Origin: Spinactinospora alkalitolerans | GTDB taxonomy: Bacteria; Actinomycetota; Actinomycetes; Streptosporangiales; Streptosporangiaceae | Reading direction: 5' to 3' | Assembly (NCBI RefSeq): GCF_013408795.1 | Contig: NZ_JACCCC010000001.1 | Coordinates: forward strand, 5,022,001 to 5,086,000 | DNA: 64,000 bases | Part shown: positions 50,347-62,218 of the stretch, piece by piece | Numbering within the stretch: position 1 is the stretch's first letter | How the letters are laid out: every line of letters begins with the position of its first letter | Notes under the pieces: generated by a model | Databases searched by the model: none | Told to the model about the DNA's origin: nothing | The model's input: only the letters and a program-made list of their open reading frames with translations | Made by a program: the position numbers and the translations under genes

Positions 50347-50376
50347 CTGCCTGGATTGCCTGGATTGCCTGGCTTC
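50347..50376. repeat. short tandem repeat
   Basis: TGCCTGGAT-type 9-bp unit repeated three times (TGCCTGGAT, TGCCTGGAT, TGCCTGGCT). It lies in a 480-bp gap (50267-50746) that otherwise holds a terminator and element copy C. Confidence 0.6.
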
Positions 50377-50627
50377 CCAGAATTTCCAGGGATCTCGTTG
50401 CGCATCACGGCTGAACCGGCTTCACCGCGCTGCTACTCTAAGGAGTCAGCGAGCTACGAACTGTTGTGGTCGGGCCACATGCCGTCGGTGCTCCGGGTGC
50501 AGCATCGGGGGCCATCCGAAGTTCGACGTGCGAAAGCGGGCGGATCTCCACGGCATTCTCACGGCCGCCGGGGTGGATGACACGGGGTGCAACCGACGTC
50601 GTCCACCCCTTGCCGTGCGGGCTCACC

Positions 50628-50749
50628 GATGTTCGACGACCGGGTTCGCACAGGGGGCGGCCGTCGCAGTGCGCGCACGCCGCCGGCGGCACAGCGGGTC
50701 CGGGCCGGAAAAGTCCCGCCCCGCGAACGCGGCGGTCACGACCCGATCA
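50628..50749 (+). repeat. dispersed intergenic element, copy C
   Basis: Sense strand plus: GATGTTCGACGACCGGGT, TCGCACAGGGGGCGGCC, GTCGCAGTGCGCGCACGCC, GCCGGCGGCACAGCGGGT, then CCGGAAAAGTCCC and a 3' block ACGCGGCGGTCACGACCC ending GATCA. Its last triplet is the stop codon of the minus-strand GntR gene. The 3' block is shared with copy A. Confidence 0.85.
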
Positions 50750-51448
50750 GTCCTGCAGGGACTCGACGTCGGAGACCAGCAGCAGGTGGGACCGCATCGC
50801 GTCGGCGGCGCGCCGGGGGTCCTCGGACCGAATCGCCTCGGCGATGCGTTCGTGGCCGGCCAGCGACGCGGCCGGCCGGCCCGGCTGCGACAGCGACTCC
50901 ACCCGGGTCTCGGCGATCATCGGGGAGATCTCCGCCATCATCCGCGCCAGCAGCCGCGACCGCGCGGCCTGGGTGATCGCCGCGTGGAAGCGCTCGTCGC
51001 CCAGCACGCCGCGCTCCCCCGCCGCCACCTCCGAACGCATGACCGACAGCGCGGCGTCGATCTCGGCCAGGTCGTCGCGGTCCCGGCGCTGGGCGGCGAG
51101 TTCGGCGAGCTTGACCTCCAGGGCCTGGCGCGCCTCGATGATCTCGGCCCGCCGGTTGCGCCGGTCCCGCAGCAGCGCCAGCACCTGTTCCTCGGCCACG
51201 GTCCGCCGGACGATGGCGCCGTCCCCGTGCCGCACGTCGATGACGCCCTGGACCTCCAGCGCCACCAGGGCCTGACTCAGCGAGGCCCGGCTCACCCCGA
51301 GCGTGGCGGACAGCTCCCGCTCGGGCGGCAGCCGGTCGCCCGGTGCCAGCCCGGCTTCGCGGACGTACTCGCAGAGCCGCTCGACCAACTGTTCGTAGAG
51401 GCGGGGGCGGGCGATCGGGCGGGGACGGGCGCTGCGTTTCGTGGGCAT
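50747..51448 (-). CDS. GntR/FadR-family regulator
   Basis: A 233-residue regulator. Winged HTH about 18-75 (RLCEYVREAGLAPGDRLPPE; LSATLGVSRASLSQALVALE; GVIDVRHGDGAIVRR) and a helical FCD effector domain (RAEIIEARQALEVKLAELAAQ; DERFHAAITQAARSRLLA) with the metal-binding His/Asp pattern. AAGGAG lies 4 nt before ATG 51446-51448. It is divergent from the MatC-like carrier gene, an arrangement like MatR of rhizobial malonate operons. An inverted repeat between the two is its likely operator. Confidence 0.9.
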   Translation of the reverse strand: MPTKRSARPRPIARPRLYEQLVERLCEYVREAGLAPGDRLPPERELSATLGVSRASLSQALVALEVQGVIDVRHGDGAIVRRTVAEEQVLALLRDRRNRRAEIIEARQALEVKLAELAAQRRDRDDLAEIDAALSVMRSEVAAGERGVLGDERFHAAITQAARSRLLARMMAEISPMIAETRVESLSQPGRPAASLAGHERIAEAIRSEDPRRAADAMRSHLLLVSDVESLQD

Positions 51449-51499
51449 GGGCTCCTTCAGGGGGGCGGTGCGTCTTGACAAAGAGGACGAATGGCATAT

Positions 51500-51520
51500 T
51501 GGCTAGGCCACTGAGCCAAT
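51500..51520. promoter_or_regulatory. operator between GntR and carrier genes
   Basis: TTGGCT (51500-51505), 9 nt, AGCCAA (51515-51520), with an inner near-palindrome TGGCTAGGCCA. The size fits a GntR/FadR site. Confidence 0.55.
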
Positions 51521-51579
51521 TGACCTACCTCACATGATCACGGCTCATCCCCATTATCTCGTCATTGATCGGTCCCTCT

Positions 51580-52914
51580 ATGTCACCGGAGATCATCACC
51601 ATTCTGGCGCTGGTGGCCATGTTCGTGGTTGCCACGGTATTGCCCGTGAACATGGGTGCGCTAGCGTTCGTCGCCGCGTTCCTGGTCGGCACGCTGGCCG
51701 TGGGAATGGACGCGGACGGCATCCTCGGCGCCTTCCCCGGCGGTCTGTTCCTGACCCTGGTGGGCATCACCTACCTGTTCGCGATCGCGCAGAACAACGG
51801 AACCGTCGACCTGCTCGTCCGCGGCGCGGTGCGGCTGGTCGGCGGCCGGGTGGCGGCCATCCCCTGGATCATGTTCGCCATCACCGCCCTGCTCACCGCC
51901 ATGGGCGCCCTCTCCCCCGCCGCCGTCGCCATCATCGCCCCCATCGCCCTGGGCTTCGCCGCCCGCTACGGGATCAACCCCCTGCTCATGGGCATGATGG
52001 TGGTGCACGGAGCGCAGGGAGGAGGCTTCTCGCCCATCAGCGTCTACGGGGTCACGGTCAACGGCATCGTCGGCGGCACCGACCTGGAGAGCAGCCCGGC
52101 CACGCTGTTCCTCGCCACCCTGCTGTTCAACCTGGGCATCAGCGTGCTGCTGTTCATCGCGCTGGGCGGCCGCTCCCTGCTCGGCAAGAGGGCCGACGAC
52201 CGCGAGAAGGTGAAGGTCGGCGAGCACGAGGAGAACGCCGAGCGGCTGGCGGTGCGCGGCCACGGCTCCTCGGCCTACAGCGCCGACCAGCCGGGCAGCG
52301 AGGAGCCGCCCCGCGGGTTCCGCTTCGACCAGGCGGCCACCATCGTCGGCCTGCTGGCGCTGGGCGTGCTGGCGCTGGGCTTCGACCTCGACGTCGGCTT
52401 CGTCTCCATCAGCATCGCCGTGCTGCTCGCCCTGCTCAGCCCCAAGGCGCAGAAGGGCGCGGTCAACAAGATCAGCTGGTCCACGGTCCTGCTGCTGGGC
52501 GGCGTGCTGACCTTCGTCGGCGTCATGGAGGAGGCCGGCACGATCGAGTACGTGGGCGACGCCGTCGCCGGGCTCGGGATCCCGCTGCTCGTCGCGCTGC
52601 TGCTCTGCTACATCGGCGCGGTCGTCTCGGCGTTCGCCTCGTCGACGGCCATTCTCGGCGTCACCATCCCCCTGGCCGTCCCGTTCCTGCTCGCCGGGGA
52701 CATCGGCGCGGTCGGCATGATCGCCGCGCTCTCGGTCGCCTCGACCGTCGTCGACGTCAGCCCGTTCTCCACCAACGGCGCGCTGGTGCTCGCCAACGCC
52801 AAGGACGTCGACCCCGACCGCTTCTACAAGCAGATGCTCGCCTACAGCGGCCTGGTCGTCCTCCTCGGCCCGCTGCTGGCCTGGGGCGTGCTGGTCGTGC
52901 CGAACTGGCTGTAG
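51580..52914 (+). CDS. MatC-like dicarboxylate (malonate-type) carrier
   Basis: A 444-residue integral membrane protein with about 11-12 hydrophobic segments in two halves, split by a charged loop (about 210-260: KRADDREKVKVGEHEENAE). The N-terminal half (MSPEIITILALVAMFVVATVL; LPVNMGALAFVAAFLVGTL; GGLFLTLVGITYLFAIAQNNG) is that of the MatC_N family, and the C-terminal half (VVDVSPFSTNGALVLANAK) is of the ion-transporter superfamily. It would import malonate or another dicarboxylate. ATG 51580 is used; TTG 51565 is in frame. The neighbouring carboxyltransferase suggests the imported acid meets CoA metabolism. Confidence 0.82.
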   Translation: MSPEIITILALVAMFVVATVLPVNMGALAFVAAFLVGTLAVGMDADGILGAFPGGLFLTLVGITYLFAIAQNNGTVDLLVRGAVRLVGGRVAAIPWIMFAITALLTAMGALSPAAVAIIAPIALGFAARYGINPLLMGMMVVHGAQGGGFSPISVYGVTVNGIVGGTDLESSPATLFLATLLFNLGISVLLFIALGGRSLLGKRADDREKVKVGEHEENAERLAVRGHGSSAYSADQPGSEEPPRGFRFDQAATIVGLLALGVLALGFDLDVGFVSISIAVLLALLSPKAQKGAVNKISWSTVLLLGGVLTFVGVMEEAGTIEYVGDAVAGLGIPLLVALLLCYIGAVVSAFASSTAILGVTIPLAVPFLLAGDIGAVGMIAALSVASTVVDVSPFSTNGALVLANAKDVDPDRFYKQMLAYSGLVVLLGPLLAWGVLVVPNWL

Positions 52915-52949
52915 CCGACCGAGAAGACCACGAGGAAGGGAGCCCGCCC

Positions 52950-54446
52950 GTGAACCGCCGCCCCAGCGCCCGCGAACTGCTGGACCGCACCCTTGACACC
53001 GGATCGTTCGCCTCCTGGGACACCCCGCCGGTCGACGTGCGGCCAGATCCCGGCTACGCGGCCGACCTGGCCGCCGCACGGGAGCGCAGCGGCTGCGACG
53101 AAGCGGTGATCACCGGTGAGGGCCTGCTGCGCGGGCGCCGGGTGGCCATCATCGCGTGCGAGTTCTCCTTCCTGGCCGGATCGATCGGGGTGGCCGCCGC
53201 CGAGCGGCTGGTCGTCGCGATCGAGCGGGCCACGGCCGAGCGGCTGCCGCTGCTGGCCGCACCCGCCTCGGGCGGCACCCGCATGCAGGAGGGCACCGTG
53301 GCGTTCCTGGCCATGGTGAAGATCTCCGCCGCGATCGCCGCGCACAAGGCCGCGGGTCTGCCCTACCTCGTCTACCTGCGCCACCCCACGACCGGGGGCG
53401 TGCTGGCCTCCTGGGGGTCGCAGGGCCACGTCACCGTCGCCGAGCCCGGCGCGCTCATCGGCTTCCTCGGCCCCCGGGTCTACGAGGCGCTCTACGACCG
53501 GCCGTTCCCCGAAGGCGTGCAGGTCGCCGAGAACCTGCACCGCAGCGGGCTGATCGACGCCGTGCTGCAGCCCGAGGACGTCCCCGCCATCGCCGAGCGC
53601 GCGTTCAACGTGCTGCTGGCGCGGGCCGAAGGCCTGCCCGAAGGGCCGGAGCCGGTCGACGAGCCGATCCCCGACGTCCCCGCGTGGGACTCCATCGTCT
53701 GCTCCCGGCGGCCGGGGCGTCCGGGCGTGCGCGCCCTGCTGCGCCACGCGGCCACCGACGTCGTCCCCCTCAACGGCACCGGCGAGGGGGAGTCCGATCC
53801 GGGGCTGCTGCTGGCGCTCGCCCGGTTCGGCGGGGCCCCGTGCGTGCTGCTGGGCCAGGACCGCGACCGCCAGAGCGTGGAGCGCCCACTGGGGCCGGCC
53901 GCGCTGCGCGAGGCTCGGCGGGGCATGCGGATCGCGAGAGAGCTACGGTTGCCGCTGGTCACGGTCATCGACACCCCCGGGGCCGCGCTGTCCAAGGAGG
54001 CCGAAGAGCGCGGGATGGCCGGCCAGATCGCGCGCTGCCTGGCCGAACTGGTGACCCTGGAGGCCCCGACCGTGTCGGTGCTGCTGGGCCAGGGCACCGG
54101 CGGCGGCGCGCTCGCCCTGGTCCCGGCCGACCGGGTGATCAGCGCCCAGCACGGGTGGCTGTCCCCGCTGCCGCCCGAGGGCGCGAGCGCGATCGTGCAC
54201 CGCACCGTGGACCGGGCGCCCGAGCTCGCCGCGCAGCAGGGCGTGCGCTCGACCGAGCTGCGCGACAACGGGATCGTGGACCGGATCGTCGCCGAGCACG
54301 CCGACGCCTCCGACGAGCCCGAGGCGTTCTGCCGCCGCATGGGCGCGGTCCTGCGCCACGAGCTCACCGACCTGCTGCACACCGACCCCGCCGTGCGCGT
54401 CGCCGCCCGGCACGACCGCTACCGGAGGCTGGGGCTGCCGGGGTGA
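52950..54446 (+). CDS. fused carboxyltransferase (AccD-AccA-like)
   Basis: A 498-residue two-domain carboxyltransferase. The N-terminal half resembles AccD (EAVITGEGLLRGRRVAIIAC; LLAAPASGGTRMQEGTVAFL; GVLASWGSQGHVTVAEPGALIGF) and the C-terminal half AccA (RGMRIARELRLPLVTVIDTPGA; GQGTGGGALALVPADRVI). The zinc ribbon of E. coli AccD is absent. No biotin carrier or biotin carboxylase is nearby. With a MatC-like carrier and GntR it may belong to malonate or malonyl-CoA handling rather than housekeeping acetyl-CoA carboxylase. GTG 52950 follows GGGAG at 7 nt, and starts 35 nt after the carrier stop. Confidence 0.85.
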   Translation: MNRRPSARELLDRTLDTGSFASWDTPPVDVRPDPGYAADLAAARERSGCDEAVITGEGLLRGRRVAIIACEFSFLAGSIGVAAAERLVVAIERATAERLPLLAAPASGGTRMQEGTVAFLAMVKISAAIAAHKAAGLPYLVYLRHPTTGGVLASWGSQGHVTVAEPGALIGFLGPRVYEALYDRPFPEGVQVAENLHRSGLIDAVLQPEDVPAIAERAFNVLLARAEGLPEGPEPVDEPIPDVPAWDSIVCSRRPGRPGVRALLRHAATDVVPLNGTGEGESDPGLLLALARFGGAPCVLLGQDRDRQSVERPLGPAALREARRGMRIARELRLPLVTVIDTPGAALSKEAEERGMAGQIARCLAELVTLEAPTVSVLLGQGTGGGALALVPADRVISAQHGWLSPLPPEGASAIVHRTVDRAPELAAQQGVRSTELRDNGIVDRIVAEHADASDEPEAFCRRMGAVLRHELTDLLHTDPAVRVAARHDRYRRLGLPG

Positions 54447-54468
54447 GGGCGCCCGCGCCGCCGCCTCG

Positions 54469-54474
54469 TAGGGT
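54469..54474 (+). promoter_or_regulatory. -10 box of leaderless adenosyltransferase mRNA
   Basis: TAGGGT, 6 nt before ATG 54481. Confidence 0.55.
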
Positions 54475-54480
54475 GGGCCC

Positions 54481-55077
54481 ATGACGAAACGGGATACCGA
54501 CAAGCCGGTCGTGCTGTCCAAGATCTACACCCGCACCGGGGACGCCGGCGCGACCGCGCTCGGCGACATGAGCCGCACGTCCAAGACCGACCCGCGGCTC
54601 GTGGCCTACGCCGACGCCGAAGAGGCCAACGCCGCGATCGGGGTGGCCCTGGCGCTGGGCGAGGTGCCCGACGACGTCCGCGCCCTGCTCGTGCGGATCC
54701 AGAACGAGCTGTTCGACCTCGGCGCCGACCTGAGCTGCCCGGTCGTGCCGGACCCCGAGTTCCCGCCGCTGCGGATCGAGGCCGACTACATCGACCGCCT
54801 GGAGGAGGCCTGCGACGCCTACAACGCCGACCTCCCGAAGCTGCGCAGCTTCATCCTGCCCGGCGGCACCCCGGCCGCGGCGCTGCTGCACACCGCCCGG
54901 GTGGTGGTCCGCCGCGCCGAGCGCAGCGCCTGGAGCGCGATCGAGGCGCACGGCGACTCGGTCAACCCGCTGACCGCGCGCTACCTCAACCGGCTCTCAG
55001 ACCTGCTGTTCATCCTCTGCCGCACGCTCAGCCAGGCGACCGGAGAGGTCCTCTGGAAGCCGGGCGGAGAGCGCTGA
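54481..55077 (+). CDS. PduO-type cob(I)alamin adenosyltransferase
   Basis: A 198-residue trimeric-type adenosyltransferase. The ATP loop is KIYTRTGDAGATALGDMSRTSKTDPR, and the helical core has QNELFDLGADLSCP, FILPGGTPAAALLHTARVVVRRAER and YLNRLSDLLFILCR. It converts cob(I)alamin to adenosylcobalamin, the cofactor of the mutase encoded at 29.9 kb. Key motif residues of the family (Arg in VVRRAER, Asn in LNRLSD) are intact. The transcript appears leaderless. It lies 34 bp after the carboxyltransferase stop. Confidence 0.95.
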   Translation: MTKRDTDKPVVLSKIYTRTGDAGATALGDMSRTSKTDPRLVAYADAEEANAAIGVALALGEVPDDVRALLVRIQNELFDLGADLSCPVVPDPEFPPLRIEADYIDRLEEACDAYNADLPKLRSFILPGGTPAAALLHTARVVVRRAERSAWSAIEAHGDSVNPLTARYLNRLSDLLFILCRTLSQATGEVLWKPGGER

Positions 55078-55104
55078 GCCGCCTCTTCTGCGCCGGACGC
55101 GGCC

Positions 55105-55398
55105 TCAGCCGCCCAATTCGCGTTCGACGGCTTCGACCTTGCGGGTGAGGCCGTCGGTCATCCCTTCGCGGATATCGGCCTTCAGCACCAGGCCGACCCG
55201 CGAGGCGCCCTCGCCCGCGGCCTCGACGGCGCGCTTGACGACGGCCATGACCTCGTCCCACTCGCCCTCGACGCTGGTGAACATCGCGTCGGTGCGGTTG
55301 GGCAGCCCGCTCTCCCGCACGACGCGCACGGCCCGGGCCACGGCCGGTGCGACGGATTCGCCCTTGCCCTCTGGACTCACTGAGAATGCAACGATCAT
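55105..55398 (-). CDS. MTH1187-family thiamine-binding protein
   Basis: A 97-residue ferredoxin-like protein of the MTH1187/YkoF type: [43 protein letters not shown], and [27 protein letters not shown]. Family members bind thiamine or its precursor and may buffer it. ATG 55396-55398 lies 6 nt after a TAGGCT -10 box. It sits 9 nt before the DUF2550 stop region, on the same strand as the ATP synthase operon, at its end. Confidence 0.85.
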   Translation of the reverse strand: MIVAFSVSPEGKGESVAPAVARAVRVVRESGLPNRTDAMFTSVEGEWDEVMAVVKRAVEAAGEGASRVGLVLKADIREGMTDGLTRKVEAVERELGG

Positions 55399-55404
55399 GG
55401 GAAA

Positions 55405-55410
55405 AGCCTA
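55405..55410 (-). promoter_or_regulatory. -10 box of leaderless thiamine-binding protein mRNA
   Basis: TAGGCT on the minus strand, 6 nt before ATG 55398, inside the end of the DUF2550 gene. Confidence 0.55.
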
Positions 55411-55890
55411 CGACGGCCAGTGGGTTCCCGGCGGCATCGACTCCAGCCACGACAGGAATCCGGTCAGCGCGCCCTCGCTCATGGCCAGCTCGTAGACCGG
55501 TTCCTTGGGGTCGGAGCCGTCCGCGGCGAGCCATCCCACCTCGACCACAATGAGGTCGCCGGTGAGCTCCCTGAGGTCGTCACCCGCCGGAGCACGCCGC
55601 CCCATAACGACGAGACCGCGGCGCGACAGCTCTGCTGTCGGCCGCGGCCACAGGGAGAAGATGCGGTACCAGCGCAGTTCCTCCGTGCCGTAGCGCCCGC
55701 ATCCGATGCGCCAGGGGCGCCGCCCGCCCGCGCCGGGGCGCAGGTAGCACTCGACGGCGCCGCCCCCGCGCTCCAGGACGAACCGGCGCACGGTCACGGC
55801 GATGAGGGCCAGCAGGATCAGGGCGAGCAGCATGAAGAACACCCATTCGGCGATCTGCAATCCGGTGCCGCTGCTCAGATGCTCCCCCAC
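55408..55890 (-). CDS. DUF2550 membrane protein at end of the atp operon
   Basis: 160 residues. One N-terminal membrane helix (IAEWVFFMLLALILLALIAVTV) is followed by a cytosolic-looking domain: RRFVLERGGGAVECYLRP, WRIGCGRYGTEELRWYRIFSL, RRGLVVMGRR. DUF2550 follows atpC in many actinobacteria; function unknown. GTG 55888-55890 is chosen to keep the membrane helix near the N-terminus; there is no clear ribosome-binding site. It begins 35 nt after the atpC stop. Confidence 0.8.
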   Translation of the reverse strand: MGEHLSSGTGLQIAEWVFFMLLALILLALIAVTVRRFVLERGGGAVECYLRPGAGGRRPWRIGCGRYGTEELRWYRIFSLWPRPTAELSRRGLVVMGRRAPAGDDLRELTGDLIVVEVGWLAADGSDPKEPVYELAMSEGALTGFLSWLESMPPGTHWPS

Positions 55891-55925
55891 TCTGCTGTCG
55901 TCCCCCGCCCGGTCCGCTGTGCGTC

Positions 55926-56336
55926 CTAGGCGGCCTCTCCGGCCGCCCGGAGCCGGCCGCGCGCACGCGCCAGGCGCTGCACGTCCTCCTCGTTCTCGAT
56001 GGTCGCGCCGGCGGCGAGGGTCTCCTCCAGCACGCCGCGGGCGCGCTGGACGTCGATGTCCTCGGCCAGCTCGGCGATCTCGGCGAGGATCGAGATCCGG
56101 TCCTCGGCGACGGAGACGAAGCCGCCGTGCGCCGCCACCCGGACCTCCCCGTTCTCCCTGCCGCCGAGGATCCGCACGACCGCGCCCGGCGCCAGCAGCG
56201 CGAGCACCGGGACGTGCCCGGGCTGGATACCGATCTCGCCGTCGACGGTCTTGGCGATGACCATGTCGCCCTCGCCCGACCACAGTTCGCGCTCGGGCGA
56301 GACGATCTCGACGAAAAGCTTCTTCGACACTGCCAT
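55926..56336 (-). CDS. atpC: ATP synthase epsilon subunit
   Basis: A 136-residue epsilon subunit. The N-terminal beta-sandwich (KLFVEIVSPERELWSGEGDMV; TVDGEIGIQPGHVPVLALL) and two C-terminal helices (IDVQRARGVLEETLAAGATIE; DVQRLARARGRLRAAGEA) are complete. It couples rotation and inhibits ATP hydrolysis in F1. It is the last atp gene, separated from atpD by 81 bp with a hairpin. Confidence 0.95.
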   Translation of the reverse strand: MAVSKKLFVEIVSPERELWSGEGDMVIAKTVDGEIGIQPGHVPVLALLAPGAVVRILGGRENGEVRVAAHGGFVSVAEDRISILAEIAELAEDIDVQRARGVLEETLAAGATIENEEDVQRLARARGRLRAAGEAA

Positions 56337-56375
56337 GAACTCCTCTGGTAACGGGCCCGATCCCCGAAACCGGGC

Positions 56376-56398
56376 GCCGGCCCCGCGGCGGGGCCGGC
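56376..56398 (-). promoter_or_regulatory. hairpin between atpD and atpC
   Basis: GCCGGCCCCGC, G, GCGGGGCCGGC: an 11-bp stem with a minimal loop and no T-tract. It could attenuate or stabilise the message. Confidence 0.45.
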
Positions 56399-56417
56399 CA
56401 CCCGGTCTCAGCGAAGA

Positions 56418-58783
<2,366 letters not shown>

Positions 58784-58786
58784 GGG

Positions 58787-60430
58787 CTACTTCCCGGCGC
58801 TCTTGGCGACCTTGATGGTTTCCTGGCCGACCCGGTCCTCCTCCAGCGCCTCGGCCTCCTCCTCGTTGCCGAGGATGGTGCCGGCGCTGGTCTGGAAGGA
58901 CTGCTTGAACTGTGTGACGGCGTCCTTGAGCGTGTCGGCGGTCTCGTCCTCGAACTTGCCGCTCTCACGGATGTTGTCGAGGACCTTGGAGTGCTCGCGG
59001 CCCAGGTAGTCCAGGAAGTCGGTCTCGAAGCGGCGGACGTCCTCGACGGGCACGTCGTCCAGCTGGCCGGTGGTGCCCGCCCAGATCGAGACGACCTCCT
59101 GCTCCATGGGGAACGGGGAGTACTGGCCCTGCTTGAGCAGCTCCATGAGCCGCCCACCGCGCTCTAGCTGCGCCTTGGACACCGCGTCCAGGTCGGAGCC
59201 GAAGGCGGCGAACGCCTCCAGTTCGCGGTACTGGGCCAGGCCCAGCCGCAGGGTACCCGAGACCTTCTTCATCGCCTTGGTCTGCGCGGCGCTGCCGACA
59301 CGGGACACCGACACACCGACGTTGATGGCCGGGCGCTGCCCCTGGTTGAACAGGTCGGCCTCCAGGAAGACCTGGCCGTCGGTGATGGAGATGACGTTGG
59401 TCGGGATGTAGGCCGAGACGTCGCCGGCCTTGGTCTCGATGATCGGCAGGGCGGTCATCGACCCGCCGCCCATCTCGTCGGAGAGCTTCGCGCAACGCTC
59501 CAGCAGCCGGGAGTGGAGGTAGAAGACGTCACCGGGGTAGGCCTCGCGGCCCGGGGGACGGCGCAGCAGCAGCGACACCGCACGGTAGGCCTCGGCCTGC
59601 TTCGACAGGTCGTCGAAGACGACCAGGACGTGCTTGCCCTCGTACATCCAGTGCTGGCCGATGGCCGAACCGGTGTAGGGGGCGAGGTACTTGAAGCCGG
59701 CCGGGTCGGAGGCGGGAGCGGCCACGATGGTGGTGTACTCCATCGCGCCGGCCTCTTCGAGGGCGCCGCGCACGCTCGCGATGGTCGAGCCCTTCTGGCC
59801 CACCGCGACGTAGATGCAGCGCACCTGCTTGTCGGGGTCGCCGGACTCCCAGTTGGTCTTCTGGTTGATGATCGTGTCGAGGCAGACCGCGGTCTTGCCG
59901 GTCTGCCGGTCGCCGATGATCAGCTGGCGCTGGCCCCGGCCGATCGCGGTCATCGAGTCGATCGCCTTGATGCCGGTCTGCATCGGCTCGCCGACCGGCT
60001 GGCGCTGCATGACGGTGGGGGCCTGCAGTTCGAGCTCGCGGCGCTGGGAGGTCTCGATGTCGCCCTGCCCGTCGATCGCGCGGCCGAGGGGGTCGACCAC
60101 GCGGCCCAGGTAGGCGTCGCCCACCGGAACCGAGAGCACCTGACCGGTGCGGCGCACCGGCTGGCCCTCTTCGATGCCGGTGAATTCACCGAGGACGACG
60201 GCACCGATCTCGCCGACCTCGAGGTTCTGGGCCAGGCCCAGCGTGCCGTCTTCGAATTCGAGCAGCTCGTTCGCCATCGCCGAGGGAAGGCCACCGACGC
60301 GGGCGATGCCGTCACCGGAGTAGGTGACGGTCCCGACCTCTTCGCGTGCGGCGGCGTCAGGCTCGTACGACTGGACGAAGCGCTGCAGCGCGTCCCGGAT
60401 TTCCTCCGGCCGGATCGTCAGCTCCGCCAT
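58787..60430 (-). CDS. atpA: ATP synthase alpha subunit
   Basis: A 547-residue non-catalytic head subunit. Walker A G-D-R-Q-T-G-K-T at 173-180, [16 protein letters not shown] for Walker B, and the arginine finger region [14 protein letters not shown] are intact. A C-terminal extension of about 40 residues ([20 protein letters not shown] and KVAKSAGK) is longer than in E. coli, as usual in actinobacteria. In mycobacteria such an extension suppresses ATP hydrolysis. ATG 60428-60430 is the family start. Confidence 0.98.
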   Translation of the reverse strand: MAELTIRPEEIRDALQRFVQSYEPDAAAREEVGTVTYSGDGIARVGGLPSAMANELLEFEDGTLGLAQNLEVGEIGAVVLGEFTGIEEGQPVRRTGQVLSVPVGDAYLGRVVDPLGRAIDGQGDIETSQRRELELQAPTVMQRQPVGEPMQTGIKAIDSMTAIGRGQRQLIIGDRQTGKTAVCLDTIINQKTNWESGDPDKQVRCIYVAVGQKGSTIASVRGALEEAGAMEYTTIVAAPASDPAGFKYLAPYTGSAIGQHWMYEGKHVLVVFDDLSKQAEAYRAVSLLLRRPPGREAYPGDVFYLHSRLLERCAKLSDEMGGGSMTALPIIETKAGDVSAYIPTNVISITDGQVFLEADLFNQGQRPAINVGVSVSRVGSAAQTKAMKKVSGTLRLGLAQYRELEAFAAFGSDLDAVSKAQLERGGRLMELLKQGQYSPFPMEQEVVSIWAGTTGQLDDVPVEDVRRFETDFLDYLGREHSKVLDNIRESGKFEDETADTLKDAVTQFKQSFQTSAGTILGNEEEAEALEEDRVGQETIKVAKSAGK

Positions 60431-60504
60431 CTCACGTATGTCCTTGCTCTCGTAGGCGCCGCGTTGCCCGGCGCCGTGCGTCTTGCGTTGCGTGAATCGT
60501 CGCG

Positions 60505-61314
60505 TCAACCGGCCAGGCGTCGCCGGACCTCGGCGATTCGCCCGGCGACGGTGCCGTCGATGACCTCGTCGCCTACGCGGATGGAGAGGCCACCCACGAT
60601 CTCCGGAGCGACTTCGATGTTCAGGTGGATGGCCCGCCCGTAGACCTGGGTGAGCACGTTGCGCAGCCGCTCCTGCTGAGCCCCGCTCAGCGGGACGGCC
60701 GTGCGGACCACGGCCACGTAGCGCTGGGCCCGCTCGGCCACCAGTCGACCGAAGTGGTCGATCCCCTGCTCCAGGGTACGTCCCCTGGGACGGGTCACGA
60801 CCTGGCTGATCAGCGCGAGCGTCGCCGAGCCGGCCTTGCCCGACAGCAGGTTCTCCACCAGGGTCCGCTTGTGCTCGGCGGCGACGCCCTCGCGGGTGAG
60901 CGCCGAGCGCAGCCCGGGCTCGGCGGCGACGATCCGGCCGAACCGGAAGAGCTCGTCCTCCAGTTCGCCGAGGCGCTGCTCGCCCTCGACGCCGGCGACC
61001 GTGGCGAACACGGCCGCCTGCTCGACCGCGTCGACCAGGTCGCGGGTGCCGGACCACTTGGCCTGGACGATGTCGCTGACCACGATGATCGTGGCCGGCG
61101 ACACCTTCGACTCCAGCAGGTGGCCGATCAGCCCGGACTTGCTCTCAGCGGGGTTGGCCTGGTCGGCCAGCCACCGGCGCAGGGAGTGCTCCTGCTCCAG
61201 GAGCGACACGACCTCGAAGAGCTCGTGTCCCAGCGTGGCGGCGTTGGCCGATTCCAGGACGGCGTCGAGACGCCGCGTCACCTCTTCCAGCGAAGCTCGG
61301 CTGACACCCCGCAT
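60505..61314 (-). CDS. atpH: ATP synthase delta subunit
   Basis: A 269-residue delta (OSCP) subunit, longer than the 175-180 residues of E. coli, which is typical of actinobacteria. N-terminal helices [20 protein letters not shown] and the C-terminal [40 protein letters not shown] are the family landmarks. Its ATG overlaps the atpF stop by one base (TGATG), so translation is coupled. It fixes F1 to the peripheral stalk. Confidence 0.95.
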   Translation of the reverse strand: MRGVSRASLEEVTRRLDAVLESANAATLGHELFEVVSLLEQEHSLRRWLADQANPAESKSGLIGHLLESKVSPATIIVVSDIVQAKWSGTRDLVDAVEQAAVFATVAGVEGEQRLGELEDELFRFGRIVAAEPGLRSALTREGVAAEHKRTLVENLLSGKAGSATLALISQVVTRPRGRTLEQGIDHFGRLVAERAQRYVAVVRTAVPLSGAQQERLRNVLTQVYGRAIHLNIEVAPEIVGGLSIRVGDEVIDGTVAGRIAEVRRRLAG

Positions 61315-61856
61315 CAGCGCACCTCGGCCTGGCTCTGCACGCCCTCGCTCTGCTCCAGCTCCGTCAGGAACCGGTCGATGACGCGGCTCTGCGCGGCGCT
61401 GTCGCTGAGCGTCTCACCGACGATGCGGGAGGCCAGGTCGCTGGAGAGCGTCCCGATCTCGCTGCGCAGCTGGTGCAGGGCGTGCTGGCGGTCGGCCTCG
61501 ATCTGGGCGTGCGCCGCCTCGACGATGCGGCGCGCCTCGACCTGGGCCTCTTCGCGCGCCTCCGCGATGATGGCGGCGCGCTGCTCCTTGGCCTTCTCCA
61601 GCTCCTGGGAGTACTGGCGATGGGCCTCTTCGAGCTTCTCTCGGTACTGCTGGCGGATCTCCTCCGCCTCGGCCTCAGCCTTCCTGGCGCGCTCGATGCC
61701 ACCCTCGATCTGGTTGGCACGCTCGTCGAGCGCCTGCGACATCTTCGGCCACATCTTGGCGACGATGCCGAGGATGATGAGGAAGGCGATGAGACCGAAA
61801 GTGAACTCATCCCAGTGGATACGCAGGATGTTCTCTGATTCGGCTGCCATGATCAT
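61314..61856 (-). CDS. atpF: ATP synthase b subunit
   Basis: 180 residues. A single membrane helix (FTFGLIAFLIILGIVAKMW) is followed by a long charged coiled coil (DERANQIEGGIERARKAEAEAEEIR and onward), the peripheral stalk. ATG 61854-61856 has AAGGGA about 8 nt upstream; the in-frame ATG 61865 directly abuts that site, and ATG 61850 is a third option. Confidence 0.95.
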   Translation of the reverse strand: MIMAAESENILRIHWDEFTFGLIAFLIILGIVAKMWPKMSQALDERANQIEGGIERARKAEAEAEEIRQQYREKLEEAHRQYSQELEKAKEQRAAIIAEAREEAQVEARRIVEAAHAQIEADRQHALHQLRSEIGTLSSDLASRIVGETLSDSAAQSRVIDRFLTELEQSEGVQSQAEVR

Positions 61857-61903
61857 GGCCGGCATCCCTTCGCGCTCTTGACCGACGACTCAGTTGACCG
61901 AAA

Positions 61904-62191
<288 letters not shown>

Positions 62192-62218
62192 TTACCGGAC
62201 TGGGGTCAGGGGGTGCGA

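Noticed and set aside
50347-50376. The TGCCTGGAT triple repeat as a binding-site array
   Set aside because: Three 9-bp units just after a terminator, with no promoter near; more likely slippage.
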